A DNA stretch of 39,564 bases from an uncultured Nitrospira sp. (GTDB lineage: Bacteria > Nitrospirota > Nitrospiria > Nitrospirales > Nitrospiraceae). Location of the stretch: positions 1-39,564 of the forward strand of contig CABVRV010000028.1 in NCBI GenBank assembly GCA_902500755.1, in the 5' to 3' direction. Positions 33,385 to 39,564 of this stretch are shown here, piece after piece (within the stretch, counting starts at the first letter, position 1; each line of letters starts with the position of its first letter). Below the pieces are notes generated by a model. That model searched no databases. It was given only the letters and a program-made list of their open reading frames with translations, and had not been told where the DNA came from. The position numbers and the translations under genes are program-made.

Positions 33385-34160
33385 AGGTGCTCTGTATCGG
33401 CGACATTATGGGAGAGCCCGGCCGTCGAGTTGTGGCTCGGGCAGTGCCTCGCCTGGTCGCGCAGCGTCAGATTGATGCGGTGATTGCGAACGGCGAAAAC
33501 GTCGCGGGGGGGTTCGGTATCACGCCGGAACTGGCAGAGGAACTCTTTGAGACGGGCGTCTCGGTGATCACCACCGGCAATCATGCCTGGGATAAGAAGG
33601 AAGCCGTCGAGTATTTTTCTCGTGAGCCTCGTGTGCTCCGTCCGGCGAACTATCCGGCCGGCGTTCCAGGAAACGGGAGCGTCGTCATTGAGACGGCAGG
33701 CGGCGAGCGGCTGGCGGTTCTGCAGGTGATGGGTCGGGTGTACATGCCGACGATCGATTGCCCGTTTCAGACGGCGAAACGAGACGTGTCACGGCTGAAG
33801 CGGGAAACATCCGCCATCATCGTCGATATGCATGCGGAAGCCACCTCTGAAAAAATGGCCATGGGGCATTTCTTGGATGGGGAAGTGGTGGCTGTCGTGG
33901 GCACACACACCCATGTGCAGACTGCTGATGAGCAGGTCCTTCCGAAAGGGACCGCTTACATCACGGATATCGGCATGACGGGGCCGCTTCATTCGGTCAT
34001 CGGAGTCAAGAAGGAATTAGCGATCGAAAAGTTTTTGACCGGAATGCCTCGGCGGTTTGAAGTTGCTTCAGGACCGTCGGTGTTCTGTGCGGTCTTGCTC
34101 GAATTGGATCCCCGCTTGGGTAAGGTCATCGCATTTGAACGAATTCGCCTTGTTGATTAG
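33381..34160 (+). CDS. ymdB: YmdB-type metallophosphoesterase (2',3'-cyclic nucleotide phosphodiesterase)
   Basis: A 259-residue calcineurin-like phosphoesterase. Metal ligands are in CIGDIMGEPG, NGENVAGGFG, TTGNHAWD and VGTHTHVQTADEQ. The family (TIGR00282) is usually encoded beside rny; the Bacillus YmdB hydrolyses 2',3'-cyclic nucleotides. The ATGA overlap with rny indicates coupled translation. Confidence 0.94.
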   Translation: MKVLCIGDIMGEPGRRVVARAVPRLVAQRQIDAVIANGENVAGGFGITPELAEELFETGVSVITTGNHAWDKKEAVEYFSREPRVLRPANYPAGVPGNGSVVIETAGGERLAVLQVMGRVYMPTIDCPFQTAKRDVSRLKRETSAIIVDMHAEATSEKMAMGHFLDGEVVAVVGTHTHVQTADEQVLPKGTAYITDIGMTGPLHSVIGVKKELAIEKFLTGMPRRFEVASGPSVFCAVLLELDPRLGKVIAFERIRLVD

Positions 34161-34206
34161 CTAAGAATGCTGAAGTCGGCGCTGAGCGGCGGGCCATGAT
34201 AAGCGG

Positions 34207-35637
34207 TTGCGTAGTGATCCTCACACGCAACCAGGAAGGAGCGGGCTCACGAATACCTACTCTTCCCCCTCACTTTTTTCTCCTGCGTTTGATGGGCCTC
34301 CAAGGCCAGTTCTCACGGTCTCTGAATTTACCGCCATGGTTCGAGCTTCCCTTGAATCCGATTTTTCCGAAGTCTGGCTTGAAGGGGAAATTTCAAATCT
34401 GCGCGCGCCAGGGTCTGGGCATCTCTATTGTACGCTAAAGGATCAGTCGAGTCAGATTCGAACGGTGATCTTTCGTTCAGCGGCGCTTCGTTTGCGATTC
34501 GGGTTGGAGGATGGGCTGCATGTCATCGTGCGCGGACGGCTCTCAGTCTATGAGCCACGCGGAGAGTATCAGCTTATTCTTGATCATCTTGAGCCCAAAG
34601 GTCGAGGCGCGCTTCAGTTAGCGTTTGAGCAGCTCAAACGTCGCCTTGAAGCGGAGGGACTCTTTCATGCACAGCGCAAACGAGCATTGCCGGTGTTTCC
34701 TCGGACAGTTGGAATCGTCACCTCACCGACCGGAGCGGCGGTTCGAGACCTGATCGCTATCTTACACCGTCGGTGCCCCATCTTGAAAATTGTCATCGCA
34801 CCTGTCCAGGTCCAAGGATCCGAAGCAGCCGAACAGATTGCCTCAGCCATTCACGCACTCAACACGCTCGGCTCGATCGATGTGATGATTGTCGGACGGG
34901 GTGGCGGTTCGATGGAGGATCTGTGGAGTTTCAACGAAGAAGCGGTCGTGCGAGCGATTGCCGCATCGCGGATCCCGATCATGTCAGCCATTGGGCATGA
35001 GACGGATGTCACTCTTGCCGACTTTGCGGCCGACGTGCGAGCGCCAACGCCTTCGGCTGCGGCTGAAATGGTTGCTCCGGTGTTGACGGAGATCGTGGAA
35101 CGTCTCGAAATGCTCACGACTCGTTGTCGGCAGGCGATCATTTCGCAATGCGTTGAGCGCAATCAACGACTTGATCTCATGTTGATCCATATGGGAAATA
35201 TCCGATTTCGAATTCTGAGAGAAGCGCAACATGTGGATAGTGTTGTGGCAGATATGCGCGACGCCATACGCGCCAAGTTGAAACAGGGGACGGCAACGAC
35301 ACAGGAATGGTGCCAAGCATTGGCGTCTGCGAGCCCTGAGAGTCGAGTACGTCACGGTATGGCCATTGTCCCGCAATTGTGGTCACGCTTGAGGGGAGCG
35401 ATGAGTCATGGCCTCACGCGAAACGAGCAGCGTACGCACGCGTATCTCGACAGATTGAATAGTCTGAGCCCACTTGCCATACTGGGCCGAGGCTATGGGA
35501 TTCTCGAAACGATACCTTACCGCCAAACCATTCGAGACATCAACCAAGTCTCTGTCGGTGAACAGATCAGGGCGCGGCTTGCAAACGGCCAACTACGCTG
35601 TACGGTGGAAGAAGTGTCTTCCGGCTCGTCCGTATAA
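34207..35637 (+). CDS. xseA: Exodeoxyribonuclease VII large subunit
   Basis: The catalytic subunit of ExoVII, which degrades single-stranded DNA from both ends. An N-terminal OB fold (LTVSEFTAMVRASLESDFSE, LEGEISNLRAP) is followed by the catalytic domain (FPRTVGIVTSPTGAAVRD, IVGRGGGSMEDLWSFNEE, SAIGHETDVTLADFAADVRAPTPSAAAE) and a coiled-coil tail. Length 476 residues from a TTG. The start is doubtful: no ATG or GTG exists before the OB fold. The only good ribosome-binding site, AAGGAG at 34236-34241, is seven bases before an in-frame ACG at 34249. Confidence 0.95.
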   Translation: MRSDPHTQPGRSGLTNTYSSPSLFSPAFDGPPRPVLTVSEFTAMVRASLESDFSEVWLEGEISNLRAPGSGHLYCTLKDQSSQIRTVIFRSAALRLRFGLEDGLHVIVRGRLSVYEPRGEYQLILDHLEPKGRGALQLAFEQLKRRLEAEGLFHAQRKRALPVFPRTVGIVTSPTGAAVRDLIAILHRRCPILKIVIAPVQVQGSEAAEQIASAIHALNTLGSIDVMIVGRGGGSMEDLWSFNEEAVVRAIAASRIPIMSAIGHETDVTLADFAADVRAPTPSAAAEMVAPVLTEIVERLEMLTTRCRQAIISQCVERNQRLDLMLIHMGNIRFRILREAQHVDSVVADMRDAIRAKLKQGTATTQEWCQALASASPESRVRHGMAIVPQLWSRLRGAMSHGLTRNEQRTHAYLDRLNSLSPLAILGRGYGILETIPYRQTIRDINQVSVGEQIRARLANGQLRCTVEEVSSGSSV

Positions 35638-35686
35638 ATGCTGACTTCGATATAATGCTTCTCGGTGTCACTTGAAGGAGAATGTT

Positions 35687-35944
35687 GTGGCTGGAGTGAA
35701 ATTTGAACAAGCGATGGCCAGACTGGAAGTCATCGTGGGTGAATTGGAGAAGGGAGATCTGCCGCTCGATGAATCATTAAAGATTTTCGAGGAAGGCATC
35801 CGACTGTCGAGGAATTGTTTGAAGGTGTTGGAAGAAGCGGAACGGAAAGTGGAAGTTCTTGTCCAGGACAAGAATGGGAAGAAGCAGCTGCGTGCCTTCA
35901 CATCCGAGGACATCGACCTGAAGGGCTCCACCGAGGAGTCTTAA
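35687..35944 (+). CDS. xseB: Exodeoxyribonuclease VII small subunit
   Basis: An 85-residue helical protein with the family pattern KFEQAMARLEVIVGELEKGD, LPLDESLKIFEEGI and LVQDKNG. It binds the coiled coil of XseA. GTG at 35687 is taken as start because AAGGAG lies six bases before it; a TTG at 35672 is also in frame. Follows xseA by 49 bp. Confidence 0.94.
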   Translation: MAGVKFEQAMARLEVIVGELEKGDLPLDESLKIFEEGIRLSRNCLKVLEEAERKVEVLVQDKNGKKQLRAFTSEDIDLKGSTEES

Positions 35945-35997
35945 CGAGGCCCTATCTGATGGCAGGGGACTGTCACGCCCTCCTGTATTTGCCACTC

Positions 35998-36771
35998 ATG
36001 GGTACGAAAGTACGACTCGAGAAGGATCGCTGCGATCACGTGCTGGTGGTTCAGGGGTTGGTGCAGAGCCGAGATACGGCAGCCCGTATGATTCTCGCCG
36101 GAAAAGTCAAAAGCAACGGGCTTATTGTCGACAAACCATCCAGAGTGATTCCCGTAGATGCGGTCATTGAGATGACCGGGGAACAACAGCCCTTTGTCAG
36201 TCGAGGCGGTGAAAAACTCGCGGCAGCGCTTGATGTTTCTTCAATTGCTCTTCACGGACGAGTCTGTCTCGATGTCGGGTGTTCGACGGGAGGATTCACC
36301 GACTGCTTGTTGCACAGGGGGGCATCGAAGGTCTATGCGGTTGATGTTGGGTACGGCCAATTCGACTGGCGGCTTCGACAAGACCCGCGCGTCGTGTTGA
36401 TTGAGCGAACCAACATACGGTACATGGTACGTTCCGCCATCCCAGAGCCGATCGATCTGGTCGTCATTGATGTGTCCTTTATCTCACTGACGAAGGTATT
36501 CCAACCTATCATTCAGTTTCTACGACCTCACGCCGATATCATCGCCTTGATTAAACCGCAGTTTGAAGTGGGAAAGGGGCAAGTGGGTCGAGGAGGCGTC
36601 GTGCGCGACGAGGGGCAACGCGAGGAGGCGGTCCAGCGAGTCTTACGATTTGCGACCGACGTAGGAATACGGACGAATCGGGTCATCCCTTCTCCCATCA
36701 AAGGCAAGAAAAAAGGCAATGAAGAGATATTGGCAATTCTTGAATACCGTGCCACGTTTCATGATATGTAA
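35998..36771 (+). CDS. tlyA: TlyA-family rRNA 2'-O-methyltransferase (S4 plus FtsJ-like domain)
   Basis: A 257-residue protein: an S4 RNA-binding domain (RCDHVLVVQGLVQSRDTAAR, AGKVKSNG) followed by a Rossmann methyltransferase (VCLDVGCSTGGFTDCLL as the SAM loop, YAVDVGYGQFDWRL, VVIDVSFISLTKV, ALIKPQFEVGK). TlyA enzymes methylate ribose hydroxyls of 16S or 23S rRNA and affect capreomycin sensitivity. The ATG at 35998 places the S4 domain right at the N-terminus; an ATG at 35959, with a weak GAGG upstream, would add 13 residues. It follows xseB as in many genomes. Confidence 0.93.
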   Translation: MGTKVRLEKDRCDHVLVVQGLVQSRDTAARMILAGKVKSNGLIVDKPSRVIPVDAVIEMTGEQQPFVSRGGEKLAAALDVSSIALHGRVCLDVGCSTGGFTDCLLHRGASKVYAVDVGYGQFDWRLRQDPRVVLIERTNIRYMVRSAIPEPIDLVVIDVSFISLTKVFQPIIQFLRPHADIIALIKPQFEVGKGQVGRGGVVRDEGQREEAVQRVLRFATDVGIRTNRVIPSPIKGKKKGNEEILAILEYRATFHDM

Positions 36772-36807
36772 GAAAGGTTGCAGTGGACAGCTGACTGAGG
36801 AGGGCCA

Positions 36808-37734
36808 ATGAAAGTATTGGTGACGGGTGGTGCAGGATTTATTGGGTCTCATGTGGTGGACCGACTCGTGGAAGAGGGGCATCAGGTTGTCGTCGTCGAT
36901 AATCTGGCCACCGGAAAGCGAAAAAACGTCAACCGCGCGGCGAGTCTCTATAAGACCGACATTACCAGCGGGCGATTGGAGCGGGTGTTCCGCAACGAGC
37001 GACCCAACGTGGTCCTTCATCTCGCGGCTCAAATCAGCGTGCGTAATTCTGTCGAGGATCCAGTATTCGATGCGCAAGTCAACGTCCTGGGCACCATGAA
37101 CGTATTGCAACAGGCGGTTCGGTATGGATGCAGAAAGGTTGTCTTTTCTTCGTCCGGGGGAGCAATCTACGGTGAGCAAGAGACGTTCCCGGCCCCGGAA
37201 TCCCACGGCTATAACCCGCTGTCACCCTATGGCATCAGTAAGCTGTGCGGTGAACATTACTTGTCCTACTTCCAACGCACGGGCGGGATTCCAGTGGTCA
37301 GTCTACGATACGCCAACGTATATGGACCACGGCAGGATCCTGAGGGAGAAGCCGGGGTGGTCGCCATCTTTATCCAAAAGATGTTGAATAATGAGCAGCC
37401 TATTATCAACGGAAACGGCCGACAAACACGCGACTTTGTGTTCGTGGATGACGTGGCGGAAGCTAATCTTGCAGCCATGGGCCAGGATGCGCACGGGGTC
37501 TACAACGTCGGAACCGGGACCGAGACATCTGTGAACGAGCTCTTCCGAATGATTGCTGGTCTGACCGGTTCTCCCGCGAAGGAAGTCCATGGCCCGGCTA
37601 AACTCGGCGAACAGCTGAGGAGCGTAATCGATCCTTCCAAGATTAAACAGGAGTTGGGGTGGGAGGTGAAGGTCGATCTCGCCGAAGGACTCAAGCAGAC
37701 TGTCGAATTTTTTCAGGGGAAAGTAGGTCGTTGA
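36808..37734 (+). CDS. NAD-dependent epimerase/dehydratase (UDP-glucose 4-epimerase-like)
   Basis: A 308-residue extended short-chain dehydrogenase. The NAD motif is VTGGAGFIGSHVVD (residues 5-18). The active site has SSSGGAIYG and the tyrosine-lysine pair in SPYGISKLCGE. Further marks are LRYANVYGPRQDP and GRQTRDFVFVDDVAEA. Its closest type is GalE-like UDP-glucose or UDP-GlcNAc 4-epimerase of surface-sugar pathways, but no sugar genes are adjacent, so the substrate is open. GAGGAGG precedes the ATG. Confidence 0.9.
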   Translation: MKVLVTGGAGFIGSHVVDRLVEEGHQVVVVDNLATGKRKNVNRAASLYKTDITSGRLERVFRNERPNVVLHLAAQISVRNSVEDPVFDAQVNVLGTMNVLQQAVRYGCRKVVFSSSGGAIYGEQETFPAPESHGYNPLSPYGISKLCGEHYLSYFQRTGGIPVVSLRYANVYGPRQDPEGEAGVVAIFIQKMLNNEQPIINGNGRQTRDFVFVDDVAEANLAAMGQDAHGVYNVGTGTETSVNELFRMIAGLTGSPAKEVHGPAKLGEQLRSVIDPSKIKQELGWEVKVDLAEGLKQTVEFFQGKVGR

Positions 37735-37794
37735 GACGTTCGGAAGGCTGAGCGGGGACGCTGAGTCACCGACTGGTTGTCATGACTTCAGCCG

Positions 37795-37817
37795 TAGCAG
37801 TCGACGAGAGACTGCTA
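37795..37817. terminator. Inverted repeat between convergent epimerase and rhodanese genes
   Basis: A perfect 8-bp stem, TAGCAGTC (37795-37802) and GACTGCTA (37810-37817), with a seven-base loop sits between two convergent genes. There is no T-run on either side, so a bidirectional terminator is likely but not certain. Confidence 0.45.
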
Positions 37818-37830
37818 TGGTGTCAGTCTG

Positions 37831-38151
37831 TTAGTACCGAGGCACACTTCCGTCGATTTGAATAGACCAGGCATCGATCCCACCGATCAAATTTTTCACA
37901 TTTGCGAACCCTTGCTGAAGGAGAAAGCCCGCGGCGTCTCCGCTTCGCATGCCATGGTGGCAGTAGGCGATAATCTCAGCGTTCGGGTCCAACTTTGACA
38001 GTGATTGGGGCAAGGTCCCGAGCGGGATCAAGACAGATCCTTCCAGCTTCGCGAGCTGGTTCTCCCACGGTTCCCGCACATCCAGAAGGACTAACTTATC
38101 CCCTTTATCGATTCGGGCCTTCAATTCTTTCGGCGTAATGACAAAGCTCAT
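37831..38151 (-). CDS. Single-domain rhodanese-like sulfurtransferase
   Basis: A 106-residue rhodanese domain: ELKARIDKGDKLVLLDVREPWE at the N-terminal half, then the active-site loop with the catalytic cysteine in YCHHGMRS and the final LIGGIDAWS. The cysteine and the six-residue loop are intact, so it can carry a persulfide. The ATG at 38151 follows AGGAGGGGG; the frame is open 35 codons further upstream but without a better start. The role of its sulfur is unknown. Confidence 0.92.
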   Translation of the reverse strand: MSFVITPKELKARIDKGDKLVLLDVREPWENQLAKLEGSVLIPLGTLPQSLSKLDPNAEIIAYCHHGMRSGDAAGFLLQQGFANVKNLIGGIDAWSIQIDGSVPRY

Positions 38152-38231
38152 GTGAGATCCCCCTCCTAGCTTTGACGAATCATAAGCGACTGGAGAAAAG
38201 TCTGTCAAATGCGGTTCGTTGCCAGGTTTCC

Positions 38232-38930
38232 CTAATCTTCGCGATCGAACTCCCACCGGCCACCTCGGTCGGGAAGTCTGATTGCTTCAGTGAGATATTT
38301 GACGAAGTCTGATCGTGCAATCTCTTCTGCTCCGAACCGCATGACATGGGAAGAGGATTGCTGGCAATCGATCAGACGAAAGTTCCAGGCCTGGAGTTGT
38401 TGGACAAGCCTCACCAGTGCAACCTTTGATGCGTCATCGACCTTCGTGAACATCGACTCGGCAAAAAATGCCCCGCCGATCGCCACGCCGTAAAGTCCTC
38501 CAATGAGATGGCCATCTTGCCACGTCTCGACGGAATGAGCATGGCCGAGGTCATGCAAGCGTGTGTAGGCGTCCAGCATCTCTCCGGTGATCCAGGTGCC
38601 TCCTTCTGGATACTGTGGACGTGGACCTGCGCACTGTTCCATGACGTTTCGGAAGTTGGTATCGAGCGTGACGGTGAACACATTCTGGCGGAGACTTCGT
38701 TTAAGACTGCGCGAGACATGAAGCTTTTCAGGGAACAGCACCGCGCGGGGATCAGGCGACCACCAGAGAATGGGTTGATCATCGTTGTACCAAGGGAAAA
38801 TGCCGTGCCGATATGCTTCGAGAAGGCGCTCAGGGCGGAGGTCTCCTCCAATGGCCAGGAGCCCTTCGGGGGATGCCTGATCAACCGGAGGAAAGCGAAG
38901 ATTGTGCCAGTGTAAGCGAATCATCGCCAC
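38232..38930 (-). CDS. aat: Leucyl/phenylalanyl-tRNA-protein transferase
   Basis: A 232-residue enzyme that adds Leu or Phe to N-terminal Lys or Arg of proteins, marking them for ClpAP through ClpS. Family hallmarks are all visible: GLLAIGGDLRPERLLEAYRHGIFPWY, PILWWSPDPRAVLFPE, GTWITGEMLDAY, GGLYGVAIGGAFFAESMF and the C-terminal FRLIDCQQSS segment. Start is GTG (38930) or the ATG two codons later (38924). It may be followed by the rhodanese gene on the same transcript (80-bp gap). Confidence 0.96.
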   Translation of the reverse strand: MAMIRLHWHNLRFPPVDQASPEGLLAIGGDLRPERLLEAYRHGIFPWYNDDQPILWWSPDPRAVLFPEKLHVSRSLKRSLRQNVFTVTLDTNFRNVMEQCAGPRPQYPEGGTWITGEMLDAYTRLHDLGHAHSVETWQDGHLIGGLYGVAIGGAFFAESMFTKVDDASKVALVRLVQQLQAWNFRLIDCQQSSSHVMRFGAEEIARSDFVKYLTEAIRLPDRGGRWEFDRED

Positions 38931-39046
38931 GTACGATACGTGAAGAGAAGGGAAAAGACTATGCTGGCAGAACGAAACGGGGTTTCACGAATATTCAAAA
39001 GAGTGCTAAACTACATCAATAGTATGAATAGATCGGAGGTCTTACG

Positions 39047-39301
39047 ATGGGAACGACACGCAAGACGATCACTGTCACGGAACAGCAGGATCAATGGATA
39101 AAGTCCCAGATCGAGCGTGGGAAATTCACAAACGACAGCGAATATATCCGCGATCTGATTCGACGCGATCAGGACAGCGCCAAATTTCACACATTGAAGG
39201 ACGCCATACAGGAAGGGTTGGACAGCGGCGTCAGTGACCACACGGTGCCGCAGATTATGGAGGTAGTCGAAACGCGGCTGAAGGCGAATGGCCGGTTATA
39301 G
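39047..39301 (+). CDS. parD: ParD-like antitoxin (type II toxin-antitoxin)
   Basis: An 84-residue protein with an N-terminal ribbon-helix-helix DNA-binding domain (RKTITVTEQQDQWIKSQIER, GKFTNDSEYIRDLIRRDQ) and a C-terminal tail that should neutralise ParE. It normally represses its own operon. GGAGG precedes the ATG. The toxin frame starts inside its last codons (14-bp overlap), the standard antitoxin-first order. Confidence 0.9.
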   Translation: MGTTRKTITVTEQQDQWIKSQIERGKFTNDSEYIRDLIRRDQDSAKFHTLKDAIQEGLDSGVSDHTVPQIMEVVETRLKANGRL

Positions 39302-39564
39302 CCTCTCGTCGAAGGCTGCCGCCGATCTCGATGGTATCTACGAATACACGATCCTGCATTTTGGGCTGGAACAGGCGCGGGTCTATCTCTTCGGCTTGCA
39401 CGAGCGGTTGCAGATGCTGGCGGAGCAGCCGATGCAGGGGCGCACGGCCGATGAACTCGCGCCGGGATTGCGGCGGTTTGAGTATCAGTCTCACGTAGTC
39501 TTTTACCTCCCGAAGGACCACGGTATTCGGATCGTGCGTGTCCTACACCAACGCATGGACGTGA
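39288..39564 (+). CDS. parE: ParE-like toxin, 3' end cut by the window edge
   Basis: An open frame of 92 codons runs off the end of the window without a stop. The start MAGYSLSSKAAADLDGIYEY and the segments ARVYLFGLHERLQMLAEQPM, GLRRFEYQSHVVFYLP and IRIVRVLHQRMD are the RelE/ParE fold. Chromosomal ParE toxins generally inhibit DNA gyrase. The ATG at 39288 overlaps the parD stop. Almost all of the family length is present; only the last few residues are missing. Confidence 0.9.
   Translation, partial: MAGYSLSSKAAADLDGIYEYTILHFGLEQARVYLFGLHERLQMLAEQPMQGRTADELAPGLRRFEYQSHVVFYLPKDHGIRIVRVLHQRMDV

Overview
The window reads as one chromosomal stretch of a moderately GC-rich Gram-negative-type bacterium. 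I infer a Nitrospira-like organism (phylum Nitrospirota) from overall gene content and order and from a 72-residue protein that I recall as typical of that group. No species call is possible from sequence reading alone, and I see no rRNA, tRNA, CRISPR array, prophage or intact insertion sequence.

Region 1 (1-13.8 kb) is a phosphate, polyphosphate and arsenic neighbourhood. It holds a CYTH-CHAD protein, a CBS-domain protein, a secreted repeat protein, polyphosphate kinase (ppk1), a DUF155/RMD1-type membrane protein, a Tat-exported PhoX-type phosphatase, an arsR-acr3-arsC arsenic operon and an orphan PhoB/OmpR-type response regulator. Four of its promoters carry heptamers repeated every 11 bp (7 bp + 4 bp spacer), the geometry of a Pho box. 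They lie before ppk1, between DUF155 and phoX, before arsR and before the response regulator, and they suggest one phosphate-starvation regulon. Between 2.05 and 3.86 kb there is little normal coding sequence, but several very short ORFs have near-perfect Shine-Dalgarno sites.

Region 2 (13.9-21.5 kb) has an MsbA-like ABC exporter, a conserved 72-aa protein and a 31-aa bS22/COX24-like basic protein on the minus strand. On the plus strand are a lipoprotein and nadB. Further minus-strand genes are a small lytic transglycosylase, whose 3' end overlaps nadB, and pabB-pabC for 4-aminobenzoate (folate).

Region 3 (21.5-28.2 kb) has the membrane part of ATP synthase (atpI-atpB-atpE-atpF) without the F1 genes. 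It converges on a minus-strand run rlmN, two M16 peptidase-family genes (one with and one without the zinc motif) and larE.

Region 4 (28.3-37.8 kb) is a plus-strand series: a Slt70-like transglycosylase, zapB, zapA, a 480-bp non-coding stretch with strong inverted repeats (6S RNA or another structured RNA is possible), rny, ymdB, xseA, xseB, tlyA and a sugar-nucleotide epimerase. Cell division, RNA turnover and DNA repair genes share this run.

Region 5 (37.8-39.6 kb) has a rhodanese and aat on the minus strand, then a ParD-ParE toxin-antitoxin pair whose toxin gene runs off the end of the window.
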